The translations under genes were made by a program, and so were the position numbers. Shown here piece after piece: positions 1 through 10,615 of a stretch of 64,000 nucleotides of DNA. Origin of the DNA: Streblospio benedicti (Eukaryota > Annelida > Polychaeta > Spionida > Spionidae). The notes below the pieces were generated by a model. The model ran no database searches and was not told the origin of the DNA. It saw only the letters and a program-made list of their open reading frames with translations. The DNA lies in contig CM032662.1 of NCBI GenBank assembly GCA_019095985.1, forward strand, positions 5,535,732 to 5,599,731, read 5' to 3'. Every line of letters begins with the position of its first letter. Within the stretch, counting starts at the first letter, position 1.

Positions 1-36
1 CCGTAAGCCAGATAATTTGCCATTTACTGAACTTAC

Positions 37-212
37 TGGAAGCCGTCGACGTCGACGAGGACCTCGTCGGGGGGACACGGCCCCGCGGTCTCCTCCTCCT
101 CCTCACAGCCGCCCTCATTGAGGCAGCCGGGCGCGTGGTGCTCGATCGTGTCCATGTCGTGTGTCGGGTTCTCCAGGTCACAGTCCGGCCACACGCACGG
201 ACCGTCAGGCAG
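37..212 (-). CDS. Fibrillin-like gene exon j: acidic Cys-pair module, continues off window
   Basis: The exon encodes LPDGPCVWPDCDLENPTHDM, then a His/Gly stretch and CLNEGGCEEEEETAGPC, ending VDVDGF. The acceptor is ttccag/CTG and the donor CCA/GTAAGT in phase 2. The downstream exon lies left of the window. Confidence 0.8.
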
Positions 213-3200
213 CTGGAAGGAATTCTAGGTCTAGTTCTAGTTGATAATCCACAGATCTCATATAGATGGAATTGATTGGAAATAAGAATGTTGAAAAAAG
301 TTTCAATCTTTATAATTAGATAGTTTAAGGTAAGCTAAGATAGAGGAATGCTTATTGTCAAATCACCTTTTTATTTTCCATAAATAGCTTATTTAGATGT
401 GTCATATGCTATTATAAGATTCTAGCCATGAACATATTACGAAGGTGTAATGAGGTCAGCAGATGAGATGGACTCATAGTTGCTAGGAGATAATAGACTA
501 GGGCCTCTGGGGCACCTTCGTTTTATAGATGAGATGATTTTGTTAAGTTATATCAATAGTCTTGTAAATTTATAGATCTAATAGTCGATAGATGGAAGTC
601 ATATCCGGACTTGGTGTGATTATTAAAACAAGCTCATTCACATACAATGTACATACAGCTTCATCCATTAGATATTTCTTTCTGAATGATCACCTGTGGT
701 CCAAACGGCATTCCTGGATCAATGAGATCCGGTTGGCATCCGAGCTCATCCTGACACAGAGGGCCTACAGGCGGACAGTCAACTGGATCTGAACACAGGA
801 CTTCTTCTGGTGGACAGATCCCGTCTGGACAGTCCAGTGGTCCACCAAACCTAGGTTGAAAAAAATACTATAGATTAGAAAAATAAAGATGAACTTTTCA
901 TTCTTGATAATGCTATATGATTTTTGTCATCTTTGTTACTTTATTTTACAAGCATTGTATTTCAAATCTCATGGATAACCAACATATTTCAAATGTGTGG
1001 AAAGAAATAGGGAGTCTACTCGGGACCAAGACCCTCAGCCTGAAAGCTGTACGCAGGCCTCAGACGGCCACCTGCTTAGGGTGATATTCCGAACCGGGGT
1101 TTCACGAGCGATAACCACACTAAACAAATTAAAAAGGGCTACTTGCAAAAGGTAGCTTACATGTTGTTTAATTGAACACGTAAATTTGTAACATTATTCT
1201 ATTGGAGGAGAAGCACACCTGTGTTTTATGCAGTTTCAGATCAATTGCAGTAGACCAGGAGCTAGATCACAACAACTGATTTAAAAGATTTATGGGTTTT
1301 CATAATTATTTGCATGATGTTTCCTCTCTAAATGAGGACGTTGTGAGTCCTGCCTGGAGGTTGGTCCATACCCGCCAGTGATGCAGCCCTCGGGAGGGCA
1401 GAACGTATCCCCGTCTACACAGCCAGGATCACCACCAGGACAGTCCACAACGGGGACACCCCCGTCCACGCAGCCTCCATCCACGCACGGCGCAGCCTGC
1501 AGGGAGCGGCAAGAAATAGTGTAAACTAAGGCTATTTGTGTCCACTGGAACCATGAATTGAAAATTATTTAGCATGCACATCTACAACTTGCATGTGACC
1601 CACGACTGCAGAGCCCAGTTTGTTAGGAAAGGGATATACTGAGTATTTGAGAATGGAAAGTAGAACCTCTCTATTAGGACCACCTTTGGGACCAGTGCTA
1701 GGTGGTCTCAATAGAGAGGTAGTCTCTATACAGAGGCTCATTTTGGTAGCCTTATGAACGTTTGGGACCGTGAAAAGCAGTCTTATTATAGCGGTGGTCT
1801 GAATAGTGATGTAGTCTTAATTGGAGGTTCCACTGTATGTTCACACCAGGCTTGTGTGCATCTCAAGAATCAAGAATCAAGCACACATATACTGCACACT
1901 TCTCATCTGGGTTTTCACCTGGTCGCATTCCCCATCTGTGCAGAGCGGGATGCCCTCCGGCGGGAAGACCTGGCAGCCTCCGTCGGTCTGGTGGCACGGC
2001 ACGCAGCCCGCCGCGTCCCCCACACACGGCGCCTCCACCGGCGGCAGCACGGCCGGCGCAGACTCCACGCAGCCCGGACCTAACAGAGAACACTCAATAT
2101 AGAAACAATGGCCAGCCGGTGCCAGCCAAGACGGGGGTATATAGCCTTGATTAAGATCCAGTCACCAACATTGTTTTCCAAAATCACCAGTCCCCAATAC
2201 ATTTCATTGTCTTTCACCAATCACCGTGAATTGTAATCGAATAGGTTGCATCACATTTTCATAGCATTTCACACACCTAAATATAACCAATTCATGATTC
2301 ACGATTCAGGTCAAATCACCAATCACGTTTTTGCTATATGACCCCCTCAGCCAAAGGCAACTGCATCAGTGTGTGTAGGGGGTGTGGGGGTGTGAGGGGG
2401 ATGAGGTTATAAGGGGGGGGGGGCAAGAAATCCCACACTCCTAATTTTTAGGGCATTTTTTCTATATCCCACAAATTTTCAGGCTTTTTTTCCCACATCT
2501 CACTTCCTTGAAATTAAAATCCCACATCCCTCGTTTTTTTGTGTTTTTCTCCCCAATATAACTCTTGTTCAGCGTTTCCCCCACATCCCACTTCCTTGTA
2601 AACCCGCCCCATCAGCAGATGTGATCTTCTGAACATGTCTTTTGAATGGGGGCTTTGAAAGGAAGTTTAATTATTTGAATGCTTAAGTTTGAATGTTAGT
2701 TCCAATAGATCTTGTCAACTGATGCAGTTGCCTTTGGTATCGTGTATGCTATATTCACTAATAGATAATGTGACAAAGAAAGTTCCAAGACAGATTTTTT
2801 TCATAAAACCTTCCAGCATGAAAATGACATCTTCTGATTCATCATGATAATTGGTTGCTGTAGAGCACTGAGAGAGACGATGGGTACATTATAATCCAGT
2901 ATTTTTGTCTTCAAATAGTGAATGAAAAACCATCTTGCCTACCTATACACGGGCTGTTCACCTGGATACAGCCGCCAGTAGCACCATTGATGTCACATGG
3001 CAGCTCTAGAGGAAAGTACAGAATGACAGGTAACCATTTAAACCGTCAGGTATATATATCACAGATTACTTAAACTGTTTAAGTAATCTGTGTATATATG
3101 AAGTATTTTTATGTCAATTCATGTAATGGTAACAACAGAGTTCAGACAAAAGGAGTTCATCATTGTTATTGTTGTTATCAACATTTACACTTGAACACTA

Positions 3201-6200
3201 GTGAAAGGTTAGTCTCTAATAATGTGTATCATCAGAAGCATAGAGTCCATTCCATGATCGAGACATTATAAGACTTTGAAATATAGGTTCGCTAAGAGGT
3301 GTTGTTGTTGGGTATGAAATTTACGTACATGCATGTCGCCTGGGTCCTACATTTCGTTCCTTTGATTCCTGTTCAAATCTATCATTTATTTCATGTATAT
3401 TCATGAACTTTCTTGTACATGTGTTTATGTAGTGTTTGAATTGAGACGTTGATTTACAAAATGTACACATTCATAATCTACCCTACCCTGTGCTGGCTGG
3501 TCGAGACAATCAGCGCCCCCGCCGAGACATGGGGGTGGCGGGCCGATGTCGCAGTCTCCCGTCTCCTCACATGGGATCCTCAACAGCACACAAGACACCA
3601 TTAGATAATCATGCAAAGCCAATGAGCCTCTGTGATAGATTCATTATGTAGCTGTTTGAAAACAAATGTGAAAGGAATAGTTCCATTGTTCCAAGGCTCC
3701 CATGAACACTCCCAGGCTTCTCGACAATATTACTACTTAGGTTAAGAAACTTATATGATATGGCACTAAATATTTTTGTATGTTTGTACTTTGAAGTAGA
3801 AATGGCAATTTCAAACAACACATGACACATGCAAGATTGTAACATCAAATGTTCCCCCTCCCAGCCACTCACCTATACTGGTAGCTCTCATAGTCATAGT
3901 TGGTGAAGTCGCACGGTTGGCAATCAGGGTCGCCGTTGCAGTCATAATCGCAGTAGTAGTAAGGGTACTCCAGGGTGTACGGGCAGTCGACGGGCAGGAC
4001 GCCCTCGGGGCACGGGTTCTGTGGGTTGATGGAGGGCAGGATTCTGGAGGGTGAGGAGCCGGGCTGCTGGCGGGGTCTCTGCCGGCCGGTCCCCGGCGGT
4101 GGGCGACTGAGCACGCGGTCGTTGCCCGTGAACGTGTCGGTGGGCGGCTGGTTGTACACGAGGCGAGCGTCCACGTGGTACCCGTCAAACGGAACCGAGC
4201 TCTTGGGCACCTGCTGAGAGTTTTGTAGATTTAGATGTGGAAAGAAAGTTTGTATTCCTTGTGGAAAGTGTTTGGAAATATTCATCAAAGTTTATTGTCT
4301 CCATGTCAAAAAATTTATATAGAAGAAATTGAAATGTTTATCAAACATATATTGATCTTCATCATATGTATAAGTTTAATTTGTATAATTTATATATGGT
4401 GACTTATAGGCCACAGGAAGGGGTGGGTAACGGGTATGATATACATAAAACAAATGTGATCTGTAAATGTAAAGTATATATATATATTGTCACCATAATA
4501 AACAAATAAATCAAATCAACTCAACCTGCTGGCCAGTGCCGATCGGAGTGTTTTGTCCATTGCCAGGCTTGACGGGCGATCCGACGCGCGGAAGAGGTCT
4601 GTACACCGCGTCATCTCTATTATATACTGGCACCAGTGGTATTTCATCTTCAGGCCTCCGAATGTTGATCTCTCTCCTCTCAGGTAGGTTGCGGTTCATG
4701 TCAATCACTTTACCGCCCATGTGATCAACAACTCTACGATCCTTGTCTGCATACTGCAAAGAAGCTTCGATTGCGTATGTTCGGTCTTCGTCAACAGGAT
4801 TGTCTCGTTGGAATGAATGTATGCCACTTCTTGCCATGAAATCTCCAGCACTCCCAGAAGGTGTAACTTTCTTCCGATCATTTCTATTAGAAGGTTTCCA
4901 TAGAGACGGCACCCTCTGTACACTTCCTGTATGGCTTCTGGGCGCATGTTCACGGTCAGGACTCAAACTATCCTCCCCATCTTCTCTGAGATCGCCCCTT
5001 CGGAAGTGCCCTCTGATAATCTGTGGCACACCACCAAATGTCGATCCATATTTTCGCGGATCTGACTTAGTGTCTGGATATTTCCGTGGCTCAAAGAGAC
5101 GTCCAATCAAAGGACCATCATTCATGCCGCGTTCCTTTGCTTTCAATTGCTCTTCGAATTTTTCTTCATTCAAATAACTGTCATCTCTCTGAGGAGGAGA
5201 CAATGAAGTTGAAGCAACAGGTGACGCCGGGGTGGAGGTGGCACCTGCCTCCTGATTGACGAGCTTCTCCCGCACCTGCCGGCTCCTTTGCTCCCTCAGC
5301 CTGGCCGCCTTGCTCCTGTAGTAAATGCATGGAATATGAGAAAAGACAAACTGTATAACTAACAATTGTGTAAAAAAAATATTGCACACTTATTATAAGA
5401 CATGATTTAAACTGACTTCTAATAAGCCATAATTGGCTGGGTGATATCATTAATGTATTTAAGTATAAGCAGAATATGTATATCACATGTCACTATAATA
5501 AATGATTATTTGACTTGACTTTGACTTGACCTGTAGTAGGACAGCACCGAGTTGACGCTGACGGGCGCCACATCGGGACAGTCGCCTGATTGCGTTGTGG
5601 ATCCATCAGGACAGTGGCACGTGGACGGAGCCATGCAGCGGCCGCGTCCACAGCCGGCGGGGCAGACGGCTGAGAGTGGGACAAAGGTAGCGGGAGTTTA
5701 TATTAGGTTTCACTGTTTGGAGAAAATACTACCTTTAAAGACGTATTTTCTTCCACGTTTTATTTGCTAAACTTTTTGATATCATGTTTTGTTATGAAAT
5801 TATAAATTAACTACCCGAAAACTAATCTTTATGCATAACAAATGGAATTTTGGTTCTTTTAAAACGCTTTTTAGATTTTTACACATAAAGCAGTAAACAG
5901 AAAGTATGAAAGAAGTACTCAATCAAAGTGCAATGTAATGCCACCAATGATATCGGGATTTGAAGACTACACATTGAAGCGTAATATAGTGTGGGTTGGT
6001 AACATAACTCTTGGTATAGTATGCAATAGACATACTCGACGGTAAATTAATTTAGTTATATTTCAGTATTCTCATGTTGGATTTATATTTATTTAGGAAC
6101 GCATGAATGGTGAGAAATGACTAAATGTGTAACTGAAATAGGTTTTATATAAAGCCACTCAGAATAAGAACAATGATTAGTGAGGACAGTCAGTAATTCA

Positions 6201-6280
6201 CAACGCACTCACGCGTGTCACAACGTCCCCCGGCCGAGCGCGTCCATCCCGCGCAGCAGACCGAGCCGCACACGTGAGTC
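37..6280 (-). CDS. Fibrillin-like EGF / Cys-pair-repeat extracellular protein, partial multi-exon gene
   Basis: Ten exons read on the minus strand: 6280-6213, 5669-5531, 5315-4526, 4210-3873, 3578-3487, 3005-2943, 2079-1919, 1496-1372, 850-694 and 212-37. Each is bounded by AG/GT and every junction keeps phase, giving about 703 codons. The order is: a CCxGW...GGRCDTPVC segment joined to an EGF-like core (CPAGCGRGRCMAPSTCHCPDG region), as in the N-terminal region of fibrillins and LTBPs; a roughly 260-residue charged, cysteine-free linker with basic, coil-prone stretches; a Pro/Tyr/Asp-rich segment; then repeated short Cys pairs (PCVDGGC, DCPGGDPGC, FCPPEGC, DCPDGIC, PCVWPDC). Family knowledge suggests a secreted, disulfide-rich matrix protein. 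That function is inferred. No signal peptide exon was identified, and the last exon ends in a phase-2 donor, so the gene continues beyond the left edge. Not recognised as a named orthologue; VWDE-like proteins are an alternative for the EGF part. Confidence 0.75.
694..850 (-). CDS. Fibrillin-like gene exon i: Cys-pair modules
   Basis: The exon encodes FGGPLDCPDGICPPEEVLCS, DPVDCPPVGPLCQDELGCQP and DLIDPGMPFGPQ. The acceptor is aacctag/G and the donor CACAG/GTGATC, phase 0. Confidence 0.8.
1372..1496 (-). CDS. Fibrillin-like gene exon h: Gly/Cys-rich modules
   Basis: The exon encodes AAPCVDGGCVDGGVPVVDCP, then GGDPGCVDGDTFCPPEGCIT. Two donors keep the phase: GCGG/GTATGG at 1372, used here, and a GC-type CCAG/GCAGGA at 1354 that would add six residues (GYGPTS). 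The acceptor is ccctgcag/GCT. Confidence 0.7.
1659..1835. mobile_element. pogo/Tigger-like MITE
   Basis: The ends are related inverted repeats: TAGAACCTCTCTATTAGGAC on the left, and TCTTAATTGGAGGTTCCACT followed by GTA on the right. They match the AGTARAACCTC termini of other copies in this window. It lies in an intron of the fibrillin-like gene. Confidence 0.55.
1919..2079 (-). CDS. Fibrillin-like gene exon g: Cys-pair modules
   Basis: The exon encodes PGCVESAPAVLPPVEAPCVG, then DAAGCVPCHQTDGGCQ and FPPEGIPLCTDGECDQ. It has a distinctly high GC content compared with the flanking introns. The donor is CGACCAG/GTGAAA, phase 0. Confidence 0.8.
2351..2737. mobile_element. MITE with perfect 20-bp TIR and C-run interior
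   Basis: A perfect 20-bp inverted repeat (CCAAAGGCAACTGCATCAGT at 2351-2370, reverse complement at 2718-2737) encloses a G11 run and repeated 'cccacatccca'-type phrases. No coding capacity. It sits in an intron of the fibrillin-like gene. Confidence 0.65.
2943..3005 (-). CDS. Fibrillin-like gene exon f: short Cys-pair module
   Basis: This 63-nt micro-exon encodes LPCDINGATGGCIQVNSPCI. The acceptor is ctctag/AG and the donor TATAG/GTAGGC, with phases 1 in and 1 out. It is too short to be found by length and is supported by phase continuity and the Cys pattern. Confidence 0.7.
3051..3100. repeat. Short perfect palindrome
   Basis: Arms CACAGATTACTTAAA (3060-3074) and its reverse complement (3078-3092) are separated by 3 nt and flanked by tatata on both sides. 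It can form a 15-bp hairpin inside an intron. Confidence 0.7.
3487..3578 (-). CDS. Fibrillin-like gene exon e: Cys-pair module
   Basis: The exon encodes IPCEETGDCDIGPPPPCLGG followed by GADCLDQPAQ. Both junction phases agree with the neighbouring exons (2 in, 1 out). The Cys spacing resembles the modules further downstream. Confidence 0.75.
3873..4210 (-). CDS. Fibrillin-like gene exon d: Pro/Tyr-rich segment entering Cys region
   Basis: This exon encodes VPKSSVPFDGYHVDARLVYN, a Pro/Arg-rich stretch, then NPCPEGVLPVDCPYTLEYPY and an acidic Tyr/Cys cluster (YYCDYDCNGDPDCQPCDF). The acceptor is ctctcagcag/G, a NAGNAG site that could include or skip one Gln. The donor is TATAG/GTGAGT. Confidence 0.8.
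4526..5315 (-). CDS. Fibrillin-like gene exon c: long charged linker
   Basis: This 790-nt exon encodes 263 residues without cysteine. It starts with a basic helix-prone stretch (SKAARLREQRSRQVREKLV), passes through Ser/Pro-rich and Arg/Asp-rich sequence (EEQLKAKERG, RNDRKKVTPSG), and ends PIGTGQQ. No domain is recognised. The length and low complexity suggest an extended or coiled spacer between the EGF head and the Cys repeats. The acceptor is tactacag/G and the donor cagcag/GTTGAG. Confidence 0.8.
5531..5669 (-). CDS. Fibrillin-like gene exon b: EGF-like domain
   Basis: The exon reads VCPAGCGRGRCMAPSTCHCP followed by DGSTTQSGDCPD. The C-x3-C-x3-C-x5-C-x-C spacing is that of a compact EGF of the fibrillin/LTBP N-terminus. 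Phase 1 joins exon a through a proline codon, giving GGRCDT-P-VCP. The donor TACAG/GTCAAG splits an Arg codon completed by the next exon. Confidence 0.8.
6213..6280 (-). CDS. Fibrillin-like gene exon a: CCxGW EGF-preceding module
   Basis: This 68-nt exon has acceptor tgcag/G and donor C/GTGAGT. It encodes HVCGSVCCAGWTRSAGGRCDT, which matches the pattern VCGS...CCPGW...GGNQC just before the first EGF of fibrillins. It is the most upstream exon I can support. It begins with the last base of a codon, so at least one 5' exon is missing. Confidence 0.75.
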
Positions 6281-6536
6281 CTGCAAAAATGGAGCAGCAG
6301 GTGTAAAATGTCTGTTTATCGTGCAGGCCAACCACGGAGGGGGGAAGAATATACCACACCCCATTCTCAAGGTCTGAGGTCTCAAGTCTCAGCAAAAATC
6401 CAGGGCCATTCTCATTTCACAATTTATATATTTTTCAATTTCTCACAATTCTCAAAGCAAATTGACCCCCGTTCTCATTTTTCATAAAAAAAATCAATGG
6501 TCATTCTCACATCTCAAAATAGATATATTTCACCCT

Positions 6537-6635
6537 CAGAGAGCAGTGCGTAACTTTTCTTGGATGAGTTTGCTCAGCACCCATCACCAGCACTGACCGG
6601 GAATCTAATATTCTGGTCACGAGTCTAATAACTCC
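6537..6635 (-). mobile_element. Degenerate tRNA-derived SINE fragment
   Basis: This stretch is collinear with the clearer SINE at 25935-26157: gagcagtg...gagtttgctcagcacccatcaccag...gaccgg...ttctggtcacgag. The promoter boxes are eroded. Confidence 0.45.
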
Positions 6636-6734
6636 TATAATATGGACAGACTTTCCCAAATTTGGAAGCCGACCCAGTCGTGATATACTGTACACTTAAC
6701 ATTTTAAAGCCCATGGTCAGTCTGATGTAGTCAA

Positions 6735-6812
6735 TGGCAGATCCAGGTTTTTTGTGGGGGGGGCGCAACAGGAAGTTCATGGGTTTTTACGATTGATGGC
6801 GGACTGTTTAAA
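6735..6812. mobile_element. Partial GGCAGATCCAGG MITE
   Basis: It starts GGCAGATCCAGGTTTT then a G run and GGCGCA, like the complete copies at 8992 and 34931. The far end is missing. Confidence 0.4.
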
Positions 6813-6877
6813 GCATGTGGGGAAAGGGGGGCGGCCCCCACCATGTGTAGGAACGGTATGTCTCATCAACCGTCAAC

Positions 6878-7993
6878 GTGGCCTAGCAGATACCCTTCCG
6901 CCAGTTTTTAGGATACCATTGTGCCAGTTGATTTTAGTCAGAAAATCAAGAAGATGATATACTTTTTGCCTCTCTTGGATTACTTCATCTCTTATATTCC
7001 TCTTCATTGTAGTTTAAACTTGTTACATTTGAAGTCATGTATGGATGGTCATTTTGTTAAAAGATTATTTGTGTATGAGACATTTTTAAAATTCATACCA
7101 TTAACGCCAGTTCAGCGTTTAAAGCATACCAAGACGCCAGTTCAGGATACCATGTTCACCAGTTAAAATCATAAGTGATTAATATGTGCAGACACCAAAG
7201 TGATTTGAATTTGGGCACCTTGCCTATTAAAGTGTGCTTTCCACGAGGCCACTTATGGTCCATATTGACTCTTTGTGCAATATCTTTAATACAGCTTGAA
7301 ATAAACCATTCAAACTCTGTCCAGTGTTAACATACCTATAATAATATGAGGTATCCAATTTTAGCAATTTGATACACTGCTTACATACCTAGTGACCATC
7401 ATAAGTGTCCAATTTTTGCACTTTGTGGCCATTTTAGTCAATTTCGTCATTTTACACAGTAGTTTAAATGCAGCTTGAAACATGGCCTCCGTATTTGATA
7501 CAATGTTTATGTTAGTGGTGACCATCTAAAAATACATCATATCATAATGTTCTCATTCTTAGTTATTTCTGAGCACACAAATTGATAAGCAATCATTGAG
7601 TCCTCAAACGTAAACATGTTCTGAGTTAATAGAGGATTCTGTTAAGTTGTTAAATGGGTAGTTTGGCTCGGATATTAAGGCAACCTTTCTATAGGTTCCC
7701 CTTTGATTTTCCTCAAGAAAACTGGCGTTCATGGTATCCTCAACTGGCAACACTGGTATCAATATGGGTACCTCATTTAAATCTTAAATTGTAACTTTAA
7801 TATTTGATTTTTAATTGAAATACATTTTCTATGTGTTCTATGAATGTTTATTCAGCATAAATCAATACATATAGTTGACTTAACACACAAGGATAATCCT
7901 ATATTTGTATAATACTGTGATTGTTGTAAAAATTTGCCTCCAAATCAACTGGCACAATGGTATCCTAAAAACTGGCTGTATCTGCTAGGCCAC
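6878..7993. mobile_element. Non-autonomous TIR transposon with subterminal repeats
   Basis: Roughly 55-bp terminal inverted repeats begin GTGGCCTAGCAGATAC on both sides and share CCAGTTTTTAGGATACCATT (left 6901-6920, right copy 7951-7970). Further copies of the CCAGTT...GGATACCAT phrase lie inside at about 7106-7160 and 7720-7755 in inverted orientation. No transposase coding is visible. The superfamily is not assigned because no clear target duplication was found. Confidence 0.6.
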
Positions 7994-8225
7994 CGTGAAC
8001 ATGGTAGTCAGTGCTGAACCAGGAACACAAAGTCAAGAGACATATGTCTGATGCCCAAATGTTGCGCACATTTTTGAAGTCTTTACATGTTTGAACACAA
8101 CGGAAATTAAGAAAACAGAAGCATGTAGTTGTTTGTTATTTCTCTCAACACACCAAACTTCATACGTCAAGCATCCTGAGCTCAGCTTTCTGAAACTGGA
8201 GACCGCGATGTCACGGATTACTCAC

Positions 8226-8272
8226 GGTGGCTCCCGTCGCGAGGTCGCGCACGTACAACCTGCTGACCCCGC
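8226..8272 (-). other. Possible upstream exon edge of the fibrillin-like gene
   Basis: A GC-rich patch ends in a strong minus-strand donor (GCCACC/GTGAGTAAT). One frame (CTCATSRREPP) would join exon a in the correct phase. There is no pyrimidine tract or clear acceptor, because a repeat abuts its 5' side, so this is only a candidate. Confidence 0.2.
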
Positions 8273-8276
8273 GCTA

Positions 8277-8593
8277 TCAATTTTTTCACACACTGTTGGG
8301 GAGGGCTATCAATTTTTTCACAGAAAATTTACTCCTATTTATTTAGAGATTCTGTACCGTAGTAAAATTCACTGTTGGTTATACTATGGATTGGATATCC
8401 ATCATATAGGATTAGAGTTAAATGACAATGAACTGTTGGGGGTAGTGGGTGGGGGTCGTCAATTTCTATCTCATGAAATTGAAGGGGGGGGTATTAATTA
8501 TTTCACATAGATTTGAGGGTGGTCTATTATTTTTTTCACCGCATTCTTGGAAAATCCTACTACCCCACCCTGTCATAAATACTGAATGGTCCC
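8277..8593. mobile_element. Truncated G/C-run phrase MITE
   Basis: It ends CATAAATACTGAATGGTCCC before TTG. It shares the aggattttc/gaaaatcct and 'ctatcaattttttcac' phrases with the fuller copy at 13926 in the opposite orientation. The left end is not recognisable. Confidence 0.5.
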
Positions 8594-8991
8594 TTGCCTC
8601 TAGCCCGGGCGTCTATTTTACCCACTGTACCGTTTGCCACGGGCCATACACTCTTGTTGACATGGACAGTCACCTAGACGGGTTTATGGACACTGGTCAT
8701 CAGGGCGGCTACATGTTTATATACAAAACTTCTTTCCCCCAAGCTTTAACTTTGAAGTCTTCGCACATTTAAATTTTCCAATCGGCACACCCGGACAAAA
8801 CACATAAACACACCACGTGCACCAACATAATGAGCCAGTCAGTATCTACATCACTAAATGACAAGTGATGCTTTTCAGGAGGTTTTTCTGGGATGAATGG
8901 TACACAGAACACCCGGTACTGTTGTACCATCTTGGCAAAGCCCCAGTTTGACTGTCACGAATGGTCATCTCTAATTATCATTTACTGCATA

Positions 8992-9140
8992 GACAGATCC
9001 AGGGGGAGGCTGCAGGGGGCGCCCCCTCCCTTTCCCACCAAAATACTTCATTTTTCATAGGATTTTTCATGAAGTCCCTTGAGTGCGCCCCCCCCCCTTC
9101 CTTAAGTGCCCCCCCCCCTTTCCAAAAACCTGGATCTGCA
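8992..9140. mobile_element. GGCAGATCCAGG-type MITE
   Basis: Inverted ends cAGATCCAGG and CCTGGATCTG flank gggggcgccccc and long C runs, with the interior 'aaaatacttcatttttcat' as in the copies at 34931 and 60451. Confidence 0.55.
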
Positions 9141-10489
9141 ATTGTACGTTGTTGTAGATGAGAAACAAATACACGTGCGACAACATGATTTTTTACCCAC
9201 GCCGTTTGTATGAAAGTGGGAAATGATGAAAGAATCGGTATGTATACAATTCGTAGTCATTTCCCATCAATAATCACGTGACCACCCCCTCTATCACAAC
9301 CACAATGACCTCATCATAATTATTGCTCTAATACGTATGCACAGTTACCACCCTACGAAAGTTGAAATACATATGAATATACAGTGATAATTAAATGCAT
9401 TTTTTCAAGATTGCAATTGCAGGCAAATTCACTTTTATGTTTTTAATCACTTATAAATAATCAACCAACACAGTGGGACATGCTACGTGCATTGTAATAT
9501 GACCTACACTAATGCTTAAGAAAAACAGAGTTGGGATGGCGTGCAAACGGAACAGAAAATCTAGCTACAGCGATACAGTAATACAGTAGAAACTTCTTTT
9601 TAGAGCCTTTTGCATATCTTTTTATGGAGGTTTCCAATGAATCCCTGAGAAAGTTTGTGATGTGTACACTCACCATGAATAAGGTGCCTTTAACCTACAC
9701 CCGTCACAGCCACGGATATATAAACACAGCAGAATTGGAGCAAATATTAGTTCAAACTTTGCTTCAATCACAGCTCTGTGCGCCCGGGAGCGAGCCTATC
9801 AGATCAGCTGTAGCGAGAAATGTTGACACACAAAACACAGGAAGCGCTCAAAATCAGGTCAAGTAGAGGTCACGCCACCTGCTGACCTCGCCACTTGGAG
9901 GCTTGTTTACGGCTGTGAGTTTTCTATATCCACGTTGTTCTTCTAACTTCGTGAAACGCACGTTCCCATTCACGGTTTCCTATTTCAAATGTTCGTGACA
10001 ATATCGTTTGACTGTGAATAATGGCTTAGTTCTACAAAAGAAGTTGAAGCTTACGTATTATATTACATAAAGATTCAATTATGTAATTTCGGGGTTCTAT
10101 TACGTTTGGATTGTGTCGCAAATAGGCCATGAAGCATTTTGTATTTCACTTCATTCAAGTTTACGTTGTTAAAAGAGTTATTCAAGGTATCATGTATCAA
10201 TTGTTTATGACTACCTTCTTAGGGTGAAATGGGATTGTAAAACCCGCTTTTAACATTGATAATGTTCTAGTAAAGTGCATGTTTACGCACACATTTTTAT
10301 CTATTACAGCAGGGCGCTGTTAACCGTTCATGTTGCTTACTATACCTACGCTTGCACGAGTCAAAATCAATCTATCCAAAACCTAACAGTGTTTGTTTAT
10401 CAGCAACATCTTGTTTGACTTTTTATAACCGCATATATAACAGCAACAAGAAGGCAGACGTCAAACATCTCGTTGTTAAGACCTAGCCT

Positions 10490-10615
10490 CAGTAATACGC
10501 ATGCGCAGCAGGAGGCGGTCTGCGGTTTGTCACACGGACAGTGCGCCGCGGGGTGCGCGGGCGCGACCGCCAACCGAGTCCGCCTCGCCAGGGCCCTGAA
10601 CGGGGTCACGGTTCT
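10490..10615. promoter_or_regulatory. CpG-rich patch with NRF-1-like palindrome
   Basis: This 120-bp CG-dense block in AT-rich sequence starts with ACGCATGCGCAG, which resembles the NRF-1 motif GCGCATGCGC. It lies between the two divergent genes and has no convincing reading frame. A promoter role for either gene is inference only. Confidence 0.3.

Noticed and set aside
1754-2154. Plus-strand open frames of 80-110 codons
   Set aside because: They are antisense shadows of the minus-strand exon at 1919-2079, whose splice sites and phase fit the gene.
4743-5177. Plus-strand 144-codon frame
   Set aside because: Antisense shadow of the long linker exon 4526-5315.
9713-9722. TATA box (ggatatataaac) as a promoter
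   Set aside because: No downstream exon or start can be tied to it; AT-rich background makes chance matches common.
10400-10609. Minus-strand frame that could be a signal-peptide exon of the fibrillin-like gene
   Set aside because: No hydrophobic core, Arg/Cys-rich, and no phase-compatible donor. Better read as a CpG-rich patch.
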